Shown: piece by piece, positions 8,756 to 17,171 of the stretch
How the letters are laid out: each line of letters starts with the position of its first letter
Numbering within the stretch: position 1 is the first letter of the stretch
DNA from: Bradyrhizobium sp. 200
GTDB lineage: Bacteria > Pseudomonadota > Alphaproteobacteria > Rhizobiales > Xanthobacteraceae
Direction of reading: 5' to 3'
DNA: 64,000 nt
NCBI RefSeq assembly: GCF_023100945.1
Contig: NZ_CP064689.1
Span: 2,896,001 to 2,960,000, forward strand
Translations under genes and position numbers: made by a program
The notes under the pieces: generated by a model
Databases searched by the model: none
Seen by the model: the letters and a program-made list of their open reading frames with translations, nothing else
What the model was told of the DNA's origin: nothing

Positions 8756-10372
8756 GTGAGCAACACCGTCCTCGAAGTCTCAAATCTTAGCGTCGCCATC
8801 AACGGAGGCGACAGGACGCATGCTGTGCAGGGCATCAACCTGACTGTCGGCGCCGACGAGATCGTCTGCGTGGTCGGCGAATCCGGCTCCGGCAAATCGG
8901 TGACGGCGCAGGCCGTGATGGGCCTGCTGCCGAAAGGCGCGATGCGGGTCGAGAGCGGCTCGATCCGGCTGCAAGGCGATCAACTGCTCACCAGGTCCGA
9001 CGCTGAGCTGCGCGCGATCCGCGGCACCCGCATGGCCATGGTGTTCCAGGAGCCGATGACCGCGCTCAATCCGGTCGAACGGGTCGGCGACCAGATCCGC
9101 GAAGTGCTGGAGATCCACACCGCCCTCGACCAGAAAGGGCAGCGCGCGCGCGTGCTCGAGATCATGCGCGCGGTGCATCTGCCCGATCCCGAACAGATGA
9201 TCGACGCCTATCCGCACCAGCTCTCCGGCGGCCAGCGCCAGCGGATCATGATCGCCGCGGCGCTGGTGCTCGATCCCGCACTGCTGATCGCCGACGAGCC
9301 GACCACGGCGCTCGACGTCACCACGCAGGCGCAGATCCTCAAGCTCGTGCGGGAAATGCAGGGCCGCACGAAAACCGGCGTGCTGTTCATCACCCATGAT
9401 TTCGGCGTTGTTTCCGAGATCGCCGACCGTGTCGTGGTGATGCGGATGGGCCGGATCGTGGAGCAGGGCCCCTGCGAGGAGGTGCTGCGGAATCCGCGCG
9501 AGGACTACACAAGGATGCTGTTGGGCGCGGTGCCGAGCATGACGCCGCCGAAGCGGTCGCCGGTGACCGGACCGGTGGTTCTGCAGACCGAAAATCTTTT
9601 CAAGACCTATGGCAAGCGCTCGCTGTTCCAGCCGAAGGCGCGCGTGGTGGCCGCAGTCAAGGACGTCTCGCTGACGATCCGGCGCGGCGAGACGCTCGGC
9701 ATCGTCGGCGAGTCCGGTTCCGGCAAGTCGACGGTGGCGCGCTGCGTCGCGCGGCTGGTCGATACGTCAGCCGGCGGCATCAAGATCGACGGCGTCGATA
9801 TCGCGGCGATGCGAGAGGCAAAATTCCGCCCGATGCGCCGGCGTGTTCAGTTCATCTTCCAGGACCCGTATCGATCGCTCAATCCGCGCCGCACGGTCGG
9901 CGAGGCGATCATCGAGGGGCCGATGAATTTTGGTCTCAGCCGCAAGGAGGCGCTGCAGCGCGCGCGCGACCTGATGGCCGTGGTGCATCTGCCGCCGGCT
10001 GCGATCGATCGCTTCCCGCATCAGTTCTCCGGTGGCCAGCGTCAGCGGATCTGCATCGCGCGGGCGCTGGCGATGGAGCCGGAGTTGCTGATCGGTGACG
10101 AGCCGGTGTCCGCGCTCGACGTCTCCGTGCAGGATCAGGTGTTGAAGCTTTTGGACGAGGTACGCCGCAAGTTCAATCTGGCGGTGCTGTTCATCACCCA
10201 TGATCTGCGGGTGGCCGCCCAGGTCTGCGACAGGATCGCGGTCATGCAGCGCGGGGTGATTGTCGAGCAGGGCGCCACGGCAGATGTCTTTGCCGCGCCC
10301 CAGCACGAATACACCAAGGCATTGTTCGACGCCGCGCCCGGCAGGCATCAGGAATTCGCCGCCAGCGCCTGA
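8756..10372 (+). CDS. ABC transporter ATP-binding protein, fused DppD-DppF type
   Basis: The 538-residue protein carries two complete ABC ATPase domains in one chain, replacing the separate DppD and DppF subunits. Domain 1 has Walker A GESGSGKS at residues 41-48, signature LSGGQRQR near 156 and Walker [13 protein letters not shown]. Domain 2 has Walker A GESGSGKS near 318, signature FSGGQRQR near 424 and Walker [14 protein letters not shown] chose GTG at 8756, just after the upstream stop, because the ATPase homology starts there; an ATG at 8702 would overlap the permease by 53 nt. It ends the importer operon and faces a small minus-strand gene. Confidence 0.92.
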   Translation: MSNTVLEVSNLSVAINGGDRTHAVQGINLTVGADEIVCVVGESGSGKSVTAQAVMGLLPKGAMRVESGSIRLQGDQLLTRSDAELRAIRGTRMAMVFQEPMTALNPVERVGDQIREVLEIHTALDQKGQRARVLEIMRAVHLPDPEQMIDAYPHQLSGGQRQRIMIAAALVLDPALLIADEPTTALDVTTQAQILKLVREMQGRTKTGVLFITHDFGVVSEIADRVVVMRMGRIVEQGPCEEVLRNPREDYTRMLLGAVPSMTPPKRSPVTGPVVLQTENLFKTYGKRSLFQPKARVVAAVKDVSLTIRRGETLGIVGESGSGKSTVARCVARLVDTSAGGIKIDGVDIAAMREAKFRPMRRRVQFIFQDPYRSLNPRRTVGEAIIEGPMNFGLSRKEALQRARDLMAVVHLPPAAIDRFPHQFSGGQRQRICIARALAMEPELLIGDEPVSALDVSVQDQVLKLLDEVRRKFNLAVLFITHDLRVAAQVCDRIAVMQRGVIVEQGATADVFAAPQHEYTKALFDAAPGRHQEFAASA

Positions 10373-10484
10373 CGGCGTTCTTAAACCCGCTCTCTCTCGT
10401 CATGTGAACGAAGCGGAATTGTCCGCCGCCGCTCGTTCGGCTGCGGCGGAGCAGTCGCGGCTTACGCTGGTGATGACGTGGTCA

Positions 10485-10640
10485 TCAGGTGTGGCTATCC
10501 CGCACCAGTTCCGGACCATCGTTCGACAGCGGCGAGGGGATTTGCGGTTGTTGTGGCTGGGAGGGCCGCCGTTCCGGGGGCGATTTGCGCCCGGTTGCGG
10601 CAGGCTTGTCCAAGGGTTGCAAGGGTTGTTCGTTAGCCAT
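10485..10640 (-). CDS. Small proline/glutamine-rich protein of unknown function
   Basis: This 51-residue ORF begins MANEQPLQPLDKPAATGRKS and is rich in Pro, Gln, Ser and Arg with no membrane segment, so it is probably cytoplasmic and disordered. The main support is its start: AAGGAGCGTGACGAC precedes the ATG, an excellent Shine-Dalgarno with 8-9 nt spacing. It lies just downstream of the frameshifted hydrolase on the same strand, about 50 nt away, and faces the importer operon. I do not recognise a family. Confidence 0.6.
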   Translation of the reverse strand: MANEQPLQPLDKPAATGRKSPPERRPSQPQQPQIPSPLSNDGPELVRDSHT

Positions 10641-10692
10641 GTCGTCACGCTCCTTTTTGTGCATGACAACATTTTTGTGCGCGTTGCGTTCC

Positions 10693-11539
10693 TCAGACCG
10701 GATGCGCGGCGAGATGTTCCAGCAGCAGTTCGCACACCCGCTCCGGCGCCTGATCCGCCGCGAAATGCCCCACGCCCGGAAGCACCTCGAAGCGATAAGG
10801 TGCGGCGATGAAATCGACCGTGCCTTCGGCGGCGACGCGGCCGACGGTGTCGTCTGCGTCGCCCCAGATATAAAGCGTCGGCACGCGAATGGGACCGGAT
10901 CGCGCCGCGGGCACGATACCAGGCCAGCGCCGCCTCCATCGCTTGCTTGTTGCCGAGCACGGCAAGATGCATCCCGATCGCGTCTTTGGGCACGCCATTG
11001 GCGGCCAGACGATCGCGCAGCCATTTGGCGTTGTCAGCCAGCACGACATTGGCGGCATCTGCTTCCAGAAACGCCTTGTGGTGCTTTGAGCGCTGCGCCT
11101 GTTCGCTGTCAGCCATCAGCGCGCGATTGAACGCGTTCGGATGCGGCCGCGAGAGAATGGTGAGCGAGGCCAGCCGCTCGTGATGCCGGTCGGCGATGCC
11201 CCAAGCGATGCTGCCGCCCCAGTCGTGGCCCACGAGATGAAAGCGCGCCTCGCTATAGCCCGCGGCCGCCGCGATCGCCATGGCGTCGTCCATCAGGCGG
11301 TCGATTAGATAGTGCGAAAACTCGCGCGGATCCGGCCGGGCGCCCGGCGAATAGCCGCGCTGGCTCGGCGCAATGGCGCGATAGCCCATGTCGCCGAGGC
11401 ACGCGACCTGCGTGCGCCAGCAATGCATCGATTCCGCAAAGCCGTGCAGCAGCAAGACCAGCGGCGCCCCTGATGTGCCGGCGGTGATGGCGTCGAAGGC
11501 AAGATGCGGCGCGATGGTGATTTGTTCTGATGCCGGCAT
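10693..11539 (-). pseudogene. Alpha/beta hydrolase (epoxide hydrolase-like) with a frameshift
   Basis: Starting at 11539 the frame encodes MPASEQITIAPHLAFDAI and a normal alpha/beta hydrolase N-terminal two thirds: oxyanion HGFAESMH, cap, and nucleophile elbow VGHDWGGS. Around 10890-10905 homology jumps to another frame, which supplies the rest: VPTLYIWGDADD (acid residue) and PGVGHFAADQAPERV (catalytic His), ending at 10693. In the original frame translation runs on in low-complexity Arg-rich sequence to 10400. A one-base shift near the CGGTCCCATT run joins the two frames. It is either a recently inactivated gene or a sequencing error; the two halves are otherwise undamaged. Confidence 0.8.
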
Positions 11540-11685
11540 AGGCCGATCCTAGATCGGCGATTCCGGCCAATCCATGGTGAAGCCGGTTTCGGCGGCCGGG
11601 CGCGCAATTGTGCAATACCCGAAAAGTGCTGTATTGGGAGGCCGTTGGCGGGAACCCAAAGGACAGGGATCAAGGGACACGATCG

Positions 11686-12420
11686 TTGCATTATCTGAGG
11701 TCGATTTTATTCGATGCGGCTGTGGTGATCCTGACGCTTGTCGTTTCGCTGTCGGTGCCGTTCATGTGGCTGTTCAACGCGAGCAGCGCGACGGTACGCG
11801 CGGTGTCGCAGGTCTGGGTCAACGGCATCCTGTTCCTGATGAAGTATGTGGTCGGGCTGGATTACCGCGCCTACGGGCGCGAGAACGTGCCCGATGGTCC
11901 CTGCATCATTGCCTGCAATCATCAGTCGCTGTGGGAGACCGCGGCGCTATGCGCGATTTTTCCCGATGCCAGCATCGTCGCCAAGCAAGAGCTCAGGAAG
12001 CTGCCGGCTGTCGGCTGGTTCCTCGGGCGATATCCGATGATCCTGGTCGACAGATCGGCGGGCCGGCAGGCGCTGCGGCAGATGGTCGATGAAGCCCGGC
12101 GCGCGGCCGGTGAGGGCCGCAAGGTGTTGCTGTTTCCGCAAGGCACGCGGCAGGCGATCGACGAGCCCATGAAATTTCAGTCCGCCGGCATCTCCGCGCT
12201 CTACACCAACCTCGAAGTCCCCGTGGTGCCGGCAGCGTGCAATTCCGGTCTGTTCTGGGGCAAGAAGACGCTGATGATGCACTCTGGCACCGTCACTCTC
12301 TCTTTTCTTCCACCGATCGCGCCGGGCCTGCCGCGCAAGGAGTTTCAGGAAAAGATGGAGCGGATGATTGCCGAAGAGGCGAGCCGGTTGCTCACGGTGA
12401 CCGAGGCGAAGGTCCGTTAG
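11686..12420 (+). CDS. plsC: 1-acyl-sn-glycerol-3-phosphate acyltransferase family protein (PlsC-like)
   Basis: This inner-membrane-associated acyltransferase probably transfers a fatty acyl group to lysophosphatidic acid in phospholipid synthesis. An N-terminal membrane helix (AAVVILTLVVSLSVPFMWLF) is followed by the motif NHQSLWE near residue 77 (an H-x4-E variant of H-x4-D), a motif-II-like Arg in LGRYPMILVDR, and motif III FPQGTR near 149. I prefer TTG at 11686, preceded by AAGGGA, giving 244 residues. An upstream in-frame start at 11608 would add 26 unconserved-looking residues. It is alone on its strand, with a palindromic repeat directly after its stop. Confidence 0.85.
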   Translation: MHYLRSILFDAAVVILTLVVSLSVPFMWLFNASSATVRAVSQVWVNGILFLMKYVVGLDYRAYGRENVPDGPCIIACNHQSLWETAALCAIFPDASIVAKQELRKLPAVGWFLGRYPMILVDRSAGRQALRQMVDEARRAAGEGRKVLLFPQGTRQAIDEPMKFQSAGISALYTNLEVPVVPAACNSGLFWGKKTLMMHSGTVTLSFLPPIAPGLPRKEFQEKMERMIAEEASRLLTVTEAKVR

Positions 12421-12494
12421 AGCATGATCCGGAAAAGTGGGTACCGGTTCTCCCTCGCGACAAACGCGGAACGCGTTTGCGCGGAGATCATGCT
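12421..12494. repeat. Palindromic repeat element with nested hairpin (AGCATGATCCGGAAAAGTGG type)
   Basis: Outer arms AGCATGATC (12421-12429) and GATCATGCT (12486-12494) are perfect inverted repeats, and inside them CAAACGCG (12461-12468) pairs with CGCGTTTG (12472-12479). The element begins immediately after the plsC stop and ends before the TMEM175-like gene, so it sits between convergent genes and could serve as a bidirectional transcription barrier. The opening sequence AGCATGATCCGGAAAAGTGG is one I recognise as widely repeated in Bradyrhizobiaceae. Confidence 0.8.
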
Positions 12495-12504
12495 TAAATC
12501 AAAT

Positions 12505-13110
12505 CTAGCGGCGTCCGGCGAGCCAGCCGGCCATCGGTGCCAGGAAAGCCAGGCACCATGTGAACTGCGCCACTTTCGGCGCGACAAAGGCGATGGCGGT
12601 GCCGAGCACGAACACGACAAGCGGAAACAGCGCCGTTGCCAGCAATTGCGGATCATAGCGGCCCCGCAGCGCGAGAACCCACAACAGCGCGTTCAGCGCG
12701 GCGATCACGGTCAGGTGGAAGCCGTAGATCACCGCGACCACGCCATCGAGCCGGTAGTTGCCATAGAGGCCGTTCGTCACCGGCAGGATGATGATCGCGA
12801 GCAGAAAAAACAGATTGAGAAACACCACGCCGCGGCCGCCTTCCGGCGCCACCGCAAGCCGCCGGTGATGGCTGAACCAGAACAGGCCGGCGACGATGAA
12901 GCTGATCGTCAGCGCGATGACGGGTTGGGCGTAGACGCGCATCACGTCGTGCCAGCCGGGCGCTTGGGTGAAGCTGGAGGCCTTCGGCAAATCATAGGCG
13001 AGGAGCGTCATGGCAACGCCAAAGATGGTGTTGCTCAGCATCTCCAGCCGGCGCATTTCGAAAAGACCGATTTGCGGCAATGTTACCCCCGGGTTCTTCA
13101 AATCGTCCAC
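12505..13110 (-). CDS. TMEM175-like (DUF1211) integral membrane protein, putative cation channel
   Basis: The 201-residue protein has about six membrane segments. Its first helix, RRLEMLSNTIFGVAMTLLAYDL, matches the DUF1211/TMEM175 pore helix pattern R-x-E-x-x-S-x-x-x-F-x-x-x-x-T, and FWFSHHRRLA is the family's conserved motif near helix 3. Bacterial TMEM175 proteins are potassium-permeable channels with a single six-helix repeat and assemble as tetramers. The usual Asp of FSD is replaced by Asn here (LSN). Start is GTG at 13110 with GAGG upstream. Function is by family only. Confidence 0.75.
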   Translation of the reverse strand: MDDLKNPGVTLPQIGLFEMRRLEMLSNTIFGVAMTLLAYDLPKASSFTQAPGWHDVMRVYAQPVIALTISFIVAGLFWFSHHRRLAVAPEGGRGVVFLNLFFLLAIIILPVTNGLYGNYRLDGVVAVIYGFHLTVIAALNALLWVLALRGRYDPQLLATALFPLVVFVLGTAIAFVAPKVAQFTWCLAFLAPMAGWLAGRR

Positions 13111-13361
13111 CCCGCACCTCGTCCGGCGCTTCGATTAGCGCGGCATCATCCAGTATGTCCATCAGTTCGTTGATGGTTGCGCGAGCCAGAGCTCGATGAT
13201 GTTCTAGTGTCGCCTGAAAATCGCTGATCGGCCAATCAGAGCCGCTGGCGATACTATCTCACATTGCGTGTAATCTAGCTCACACGCTGCGCTCCAGGAC
13301 TCGTTTACGGTGATCGGCGCGACCATTCCGAGTATCCGCCACAACACTGTAGGAGGACGAG
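13111..13361. other. Intergenic region upstream of the haloperoxidase gene
   Basis: This 251-base gap separates divergent genes and should contain both promoters. The only strong signal is the Shine-Dalgarno TAGGAGGACGAG directly before the haloperoxidase ATG. Two CTCACA motifs lie at about 13258 and 13280. No coding sequence is supported. Confidence 0.4.
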
Positions 13362-14846
13362 ATGGACGACCCAATCCTGTACTGGAATGCCGTTTCCCTC
13401 GAGTGCAATCGGCGCGACCACACCGGGGTCATGGCGGCCCGCAACCAGCGCGGACCGACACTATCCTCCCGCGCGCTCGCCATCGTCCACATTGCCATGC
13501 ACGATGCCTATGTCTTGACGCAAGCCGGCCTGGGCACACCGGTTGTGAAGAACGACCCCTATCTTCCGCCCGCGCTGCGCCCGACCTTCTCCACCAGCGG
13601 CAGCGCAACGGCTGCGGCTAAGGCTGCCTTGGCCGTGGCGGCGGCGGCATCCGTCGCATTGCTCAACCTTTATCCGAGCCTTGCCGGCTTCATCAGCGAC
13701 GAATACGCACGCTTCTCCTCAATGTGGGGCGGTGACGAAGCGAGCCATCGCTTTGGCAGCGCAGTTGGCCACGCGGTGATCGCGCTACGCCAGGGTGACG
13801 GCGCCGACGACCCAGGCCAAGATTACATGTATTCGGCCGCTTATGGCCGGCATCGCCCGGACCCGCTGAATCCGGGACAGGGGTTCCTCGGGTCGCGCTA
13901 TGGCCATGTTCGTCCGTTCGCAGTCAGCAGCTTCCATCCGCTTGAAAAGTATCCGGCCATTGGCAGCGCGGTCTATACGGCGCACCATGCTGAGGTCTAC
14001 GCCAAGGGCGCCGCGGCCACGTCGGCCGTAGTGACCCGGACGCCAATGGAAACGCTAGTCGGCATCTACTGGGCCTATGACGGCGTGAAGGAGATTGGCA
14101 CGCCACCCCGCCTGTACAATCAGATCGTCAGGTTGATTGCGGCGGATAAGGGATTGTCTACCGAGCAATCTGCGCGGCTGTTCCTGCTCATTAACGTCGC
14201 CATGGCCGACGCGGGCATCCTCGCCTGGTACTACAAATACCTTTACGACCTCTGGCGGCCAATCATCGGCATCCGCGAATACGACAAGAGCATGGGCCCG
14301 AGCGCGATCGCGGGCGCGATCGCGCTCGACCTGTCGTGCGACCCGTTCTGGCGACCGCTCGGCGCGCCGAAGACCAACGTGGTTGACGAGCGTGTTCGCA
14401 GCTTCACGCCGCCGTTCCCGGCGTATCCCTCGGGTCACGCGACGTTCGGCGCGGCCAGCTTCGACGTGGCGCGCCTCTACCTTCAGTCGATTGGCAAAGG
14501 CACGATCAACGCCGACGGCACCGACGACTTCGCCTTTCAGCTCGTCTCGGATGAGTTGAACGGCAAGAGCATCGATCCCGATGATACGGTGCGTACGCGG
14601 CATATGCGTAGCTTCGCGGGGTTGCACGAGGCTATGTTCGAAAACTCGATCAGCCGCGTTTTCCTTGGCGTGCACTGGCGGTTCGATGGAACGACTGGCA
14701 CGGATCTGGTATCGATGCTCGCTGCAACGGACAATATAGGTGGCGTTCCTCTAGGGCGCGCAATCGCGAAGGACATATTCGGTCTAGCTAACCTAAGGCC
14801 GTCGCCACCAACGGTGAAAGCGCCGCCGTTCGACGCCACGCCCTGA
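13362..14846 (+). CDS. Vanadium-dependent haloperoxidase family protein (PAP2-fold)
   Basis: The 494-residue protein carries the three vanadate/phosphate-binding blocks of the haloperoxidase/acid-phosphatase superfamily: K and R in YYKYLYDLWRPIIGIR (about residues 290-299), PSGHA in FPAYPSGHATFG (about 354-358), and SRVFLGVHWRFD near the C-terminus (Arg and His ligands). The length and the long N-terminal helical part fit haloperoxidases rather than small PAP2 phosphatases. No signal peptide is evident at the chosen ATG, which has a near-perfect TAGGAGG ribosome site. Members oxidise halides with H2O2; whether it acts on chloride or bromide cannot be told. It is a single-gene unit next to a tRNA gene. 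Confidence 0.88.
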   Translation: MDDPILYWNAVSLECNRRDHTGVMAARNQRGPTLSSRALAIVHIAMHDAYVLTQAGLGTPVVKNDPYLPPALRPTFSTSGSATAAAKAALAVAAAASVALLNLYPSLAGFISDEYARFSSMWGGDEASHRFGSAVGHAVIALRQGDGADDPGQDYMYSAAYGRHRPDPLNPGQGFLGSRYGHVRPFAVSSFHPLEKYPAIGSAVYTAHHAEVYAKGAAATSAVVTRTPMETLVGIYWAYDGVKEIGTPPRLYNQIVRLIAADKGLSTEQSARLFLLINVAMADAGILAWYYKYLYDLWRPIIGIREYDKSMGPSAIAGAIALDLSCDPFWRPLGAPKTNVVDERVRSFTPPFPAYPSGHATFGAASFDVARLYLQSIGKGTINADGTDDFAFQLVSDELNGKSIDPDDTVRTRHMRSFAGLHEAMFENSISRVFLGVHWRFDGTTGTDLVSMLAATDNIGGVPLGRAIAKDIFGLANLRPSPPTVKAPPFDATP

Positions 14847-15219
14847 TACGGCGGCGGGCAGTCTCAAAAAAGAGAGCTCATCGAAGCATCATTCTTGGTC
14901 TGCCCGCATCCGATCGCCATCTGCGAATTGCGGCATCCGGTCTGGCGCACCGATCGGCTGCCGCATTCATGCTGTGCTGTGGCTTCGAATGGCGATCCGT
15001 TTCGCCGCCGATGAGCACGGCGCTCCCTTGCCACGCCAGTCGTCTTCGCTCTCGCTCCGATCAAGCTCCGCCGGACACGCTTCGCCCTGGCGGTCTTCGC
15101 GTGGCTGCGCCACGCGTAGCCCGCCAGGGCGATGGCTTGCCAAGCCGTAGCTCGCGGACAGCCCGCCTTCGCCTGTCGGCTTCGGCGCGGCAGCCTTCAC
15201 GCGCTGCGCGAGCGAAGGC
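14847..15219. other. Non-coding stretch between haloperoxidase and tRNA-Leu, rich in inverted repeats
   Basis: No gene is supported in these 373 bases. GCGGGCAG near 14853 is mirrored by CTGCCCGC near 14900. A 47-base nested palindrome is at 15084-15130, and further short inverted repeats (AGCCTTC/GAAGGCT near 15192-15220) adjoin the tRNA 3' end, where they may end tRNA transcription. Confidence 0.5.
15084..15130. repeat. Nested palindrome downstream of tRNA-Leu
   Basis: Outer arms GCCCTGGCGG (15084-15093) and CCGCCAGGGC (15121-15130) are perfect complements, and inner arms GCGTGGC (15099-15105) and GCCACGC (15109-15115) form a second stem with a 3-base loop. The whole can fold as one long interrupted hairpin or cruciform. 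It lies about 90 bases past the tRNA 3' end on the tRNA strand. Confidence 0.75.
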
Positions 15220-15306
15220 TGGTGCGGGCGGTGGGACTCGAACCCACACGACGTTGCCATCGAGGGATTTTAAGTCCCTTGCGTCTACCAGTTCCGCCAC
15301 GTCCGC
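15220..15306 (-). tRNA. tRNA-Leu (anticodon TAA)
   Basis: The minus strand reads as an 87-base class II tRNA with encoded CCA (15220-15222). The acceptor 5' strand is GCGGACG, the D region GGCGGAACTGGTAGACGC is leucine-type, the anticodon loop CTTAAAA gives anticodon TAA, a long variable arm follows, and the T arm is GTGGGTTCGAGTCCCAC. The acceptor stem has one A-C mismatch at pair 5-68. It would read UUA and UUG codons. Confidence 0.95.
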
Positions 15307-15480
15307 TTAGTCTCAGGAGATCAGATACTTAGCGCGTTTACCGGAGAAGTGGAATTGGCTTGTTCCCCGGCTGAACGCATCCTTTGCTTTAAGCGAGCGC
15401 GTCTGCCAAAGCAAAGCCTCAATGCGGACACTTGTGCCTGTTTTAGGCAATCTCAACATTATCCGCCTAACGAAGGTCCG

Positions 15481-15924
15481 ATGCCGATATCGCCATCCCA
15501 CTGCTGGCCATTTCAACGCTGCTTTGCTGCGCTGGCGCTGGTTGCGCTCGGCGCCGGCCTGTCCGGCTGTGCCAGCATGAGCGACACCATTTCCCCGGCC
15601 TTCGCCGACCCGGCCAAGTACGAGCTCTATGATTGCAAGCAGCTCGAGACGGAGCGCAGGAGCCTTGCCACCCGCACTGCGGAATTGCAGGGTCTAATGA
15701 CGAAGGCCGAAACCGGCGTTGCCGGTCCGGTTGTGGCGGAGGTCGCCTACCGCAATGACTACATTGCGCTGCGCGGCCAGTCGAAGCTGGCCGATGAAGC
15801 CTGGCAGAAGAACAGGTGTCAGGAACCGAAGCCGGAAGCCAGGCCAGCGCCGGTCCCACCATCGATCGCGTCAGCTCCCGCTGCCAAGGGCGGTCGTCCG
15901 AAGGCCAGCCGAGCGGCAAATTAA
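15481..15924 (+). CDS. Small putative lipoprotein of unknown function
   Basis: The 147-residue protein begins MPISPSHCWPFQRCF and has a hydrophobic stretch ending LGAGLSGCASM, a lipobox with Cys near residue 27, so it is probably lipid-anchored in the envelope. The middle is a short helical region with CKQLETERRSLATRTAEL, and the C-terminus is a Pro/Ala/Lys tail. GAAGGT precedes the ATG. It follows tRNA-Leu on the opposite strand and faces the FAD monooxygenase. Similar short lipoproteins with a conserved helical core are common in Rhizobiales, but I do not know a function. Confidence 0.75.
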   Translation: MPISPSHCWPFQRCFAALALVALGAGLSGCASMSDTISPAFADPAKYELYDCKQLETERRSLATRTAELQGLMTKAETGVAGPVVAEVAYRNDYIALRGQSKLADEAWQKNRCQEPKPEARPAPVPPSIASAPAAKGGRPKASRAAN

Positions 15925-15961
15925 GGGATCATCCCCCCCAAACGGAAATTCGAATTTCCGT

Positions 15962-17164
15962 TCACACCCGCCAGTCATAAATCCAGCCCTGCCGCGCCAG
16001 CATGCGCTCGGGGCCCATCGCCTTGATGGCGAGGTCGCGCGCCAGCGCCAGCGGTCCGGTGAGATGATAGATGCGCCCCTGTTGCCGTGCGGCGCGCTGC
16101 ACGCGCAGCAGGCGGCCGCGCCGCAGCCGGCCATAACGCTTCAGGGTTGCCGGGATGCCCGCGATATTGTCGCCCGGGCTTTCGCTCAAGCATTTGGCGA
16201 GCACGGCGGCGTCCTCGATCGCCATTCCCGCGCCCTGCGCGGCAAACGGCAGCATCGCATGCGCGGCGTCACCGAGCAGCGCGATCGCGCCGTCCGTCCA
16301 TTCGCCGATATCGGGCAGCGTGAACAGCGCCCATCGCCGCCAGCCGTCGACGGCGCCGATCAGCATCCGCGCAGTCGGGGGCCAGCGCTGCGAGGCGAAT
16401 GCGCTCTTGAGTTCGTTGGCGTCGCCCGGTGCGCTCCAGCCCGGCCTGTTCCAGGTTCCCGGCACGATCGCGACCACGTTGATCTGCCGTGCCGCCGAGA
16501 TCGGGTAGGCGACCAGATGCGCCTCCGGCCCCATCCAGAGCTGCACGCGCGGCGAGGTATATTCGCGCGGCAGCGTCGTCGCATCGAGGGTTCCGCGCCA
16601 GGCGATCAGGCCGGAAAACTGCGGTTGCACCTCCGGGAACAAATGGTTCCGCACCGCCGACCAGATGCCGTCGGCGCCGATCAGCGCCACTGCCAGCTCC
16701 TGTTGCCGCGCGTTACCGCGGCGCTGGACCACGGTCAGCCCCTTGGCGTGCGAGGTCACGTCCTCGAACTGGCAGCCGAGCCGCAGGTCGATGTCCGGAT
16801 GGTCGTTGACCTCCGCCTGCAGGGCGCCTTGCAGGTCGGCGCGGTGCATCACCCAATAGGGCGCGCCGGCGCGAAGGCTGGCAGCTTCGCCGAGCGGCAG
16901 GCGGGCGATCTCGCCGCCTGCGCGCGCGCTCATGATGTTGACGGCCTCGGGCGTCACGGCGCGCGGCACGAGCCTTGGCCGCAGGCCGAGGTCGATCAGG
17001 ATTCGGCTGGCATTGGGCGAGAGCTGCAGGCCGGCGCCGGCTTCCTCCAGCCGTTCGGCCTTCTCCAGAATGATGACGCGAAAACCCTTAGCAGCGAGCG
17101 AAAGCGCTGCCGTCAGTCCCCCGATCCCGGCACCAGCAACGATGATGGTGCGCGCCGCAGCCAC
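15962..17164 (-). CDS. FAD-dependent monooxygenase (salicylate hydroxylase-like, class A)
   Basis: The 400-residue protein has the Rossmann fingerprint VAGAGIGGLTAALSLAAKG at residues 9-27 and a Glu (LEKAE) closing the ADP-binding fold. It also has a mid-protein GADG motif and a late FAD-ribityl motif GDAAHAMLPFAAQGAG. This is the layout of single-component aromatic hydroxylases such as salicylate 1-monooxygenase, which use NAD(P)H and O2. Start is GTG at 17164, 7 nt after the stop of the zinc-finger gene, so the two are co-transcribed. The aromatic substrate cannot be deduced. Confidence 0.88.
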   Translation of the reverse strand: MAAARTIIVAGAGIGGLTAALSLAAKGFRVIILEKAERLEEAGAGLQLSPNASRILIDLGLRPRLVPRAVTPEAVNIMSARAGGEIARLPLGEAASLRAGAPYWVMHRADLQGALQAEVNDHPDIDLRLGCQFEDVTSHAKGLTVVQRRGNARQQELAVALIGADGIWSAVRNHLFPEVQPQFSGLIAWRGTLDATTLPREYTSPRVQLWMGPEAHLVAYPISAARQINVVAIVPGTWNRPGWSAPGDANELKSAFASQRWPPTARMLIGAVDGWRRWALFTLPDIGEWTDGAIALLGDAAHAMLPFAAQGAGMAIEDAAVLAKCLSESPGDNIAGIPATLKRYGRLRRGRLLRVQRAARQQGRIYHLTGPLALARDLAIKAMGPERMLARQGWIYDWRV

Positions 17165-17171
17165 CGAAAGG

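Noticed and set aside
10400..10692. Out-of-frame continuation of the hydrolase to 10400
   Set aside because: Sequence after ~10900 in that frame is Arg-rich nonsense, and the real C-terminus is in the neighbouring frame.
15220..15306. Integration site of a genomic island at tRNA-Leu
   Set aside because: No integrase and no second copy of the tRNA 3' end were found within the window.
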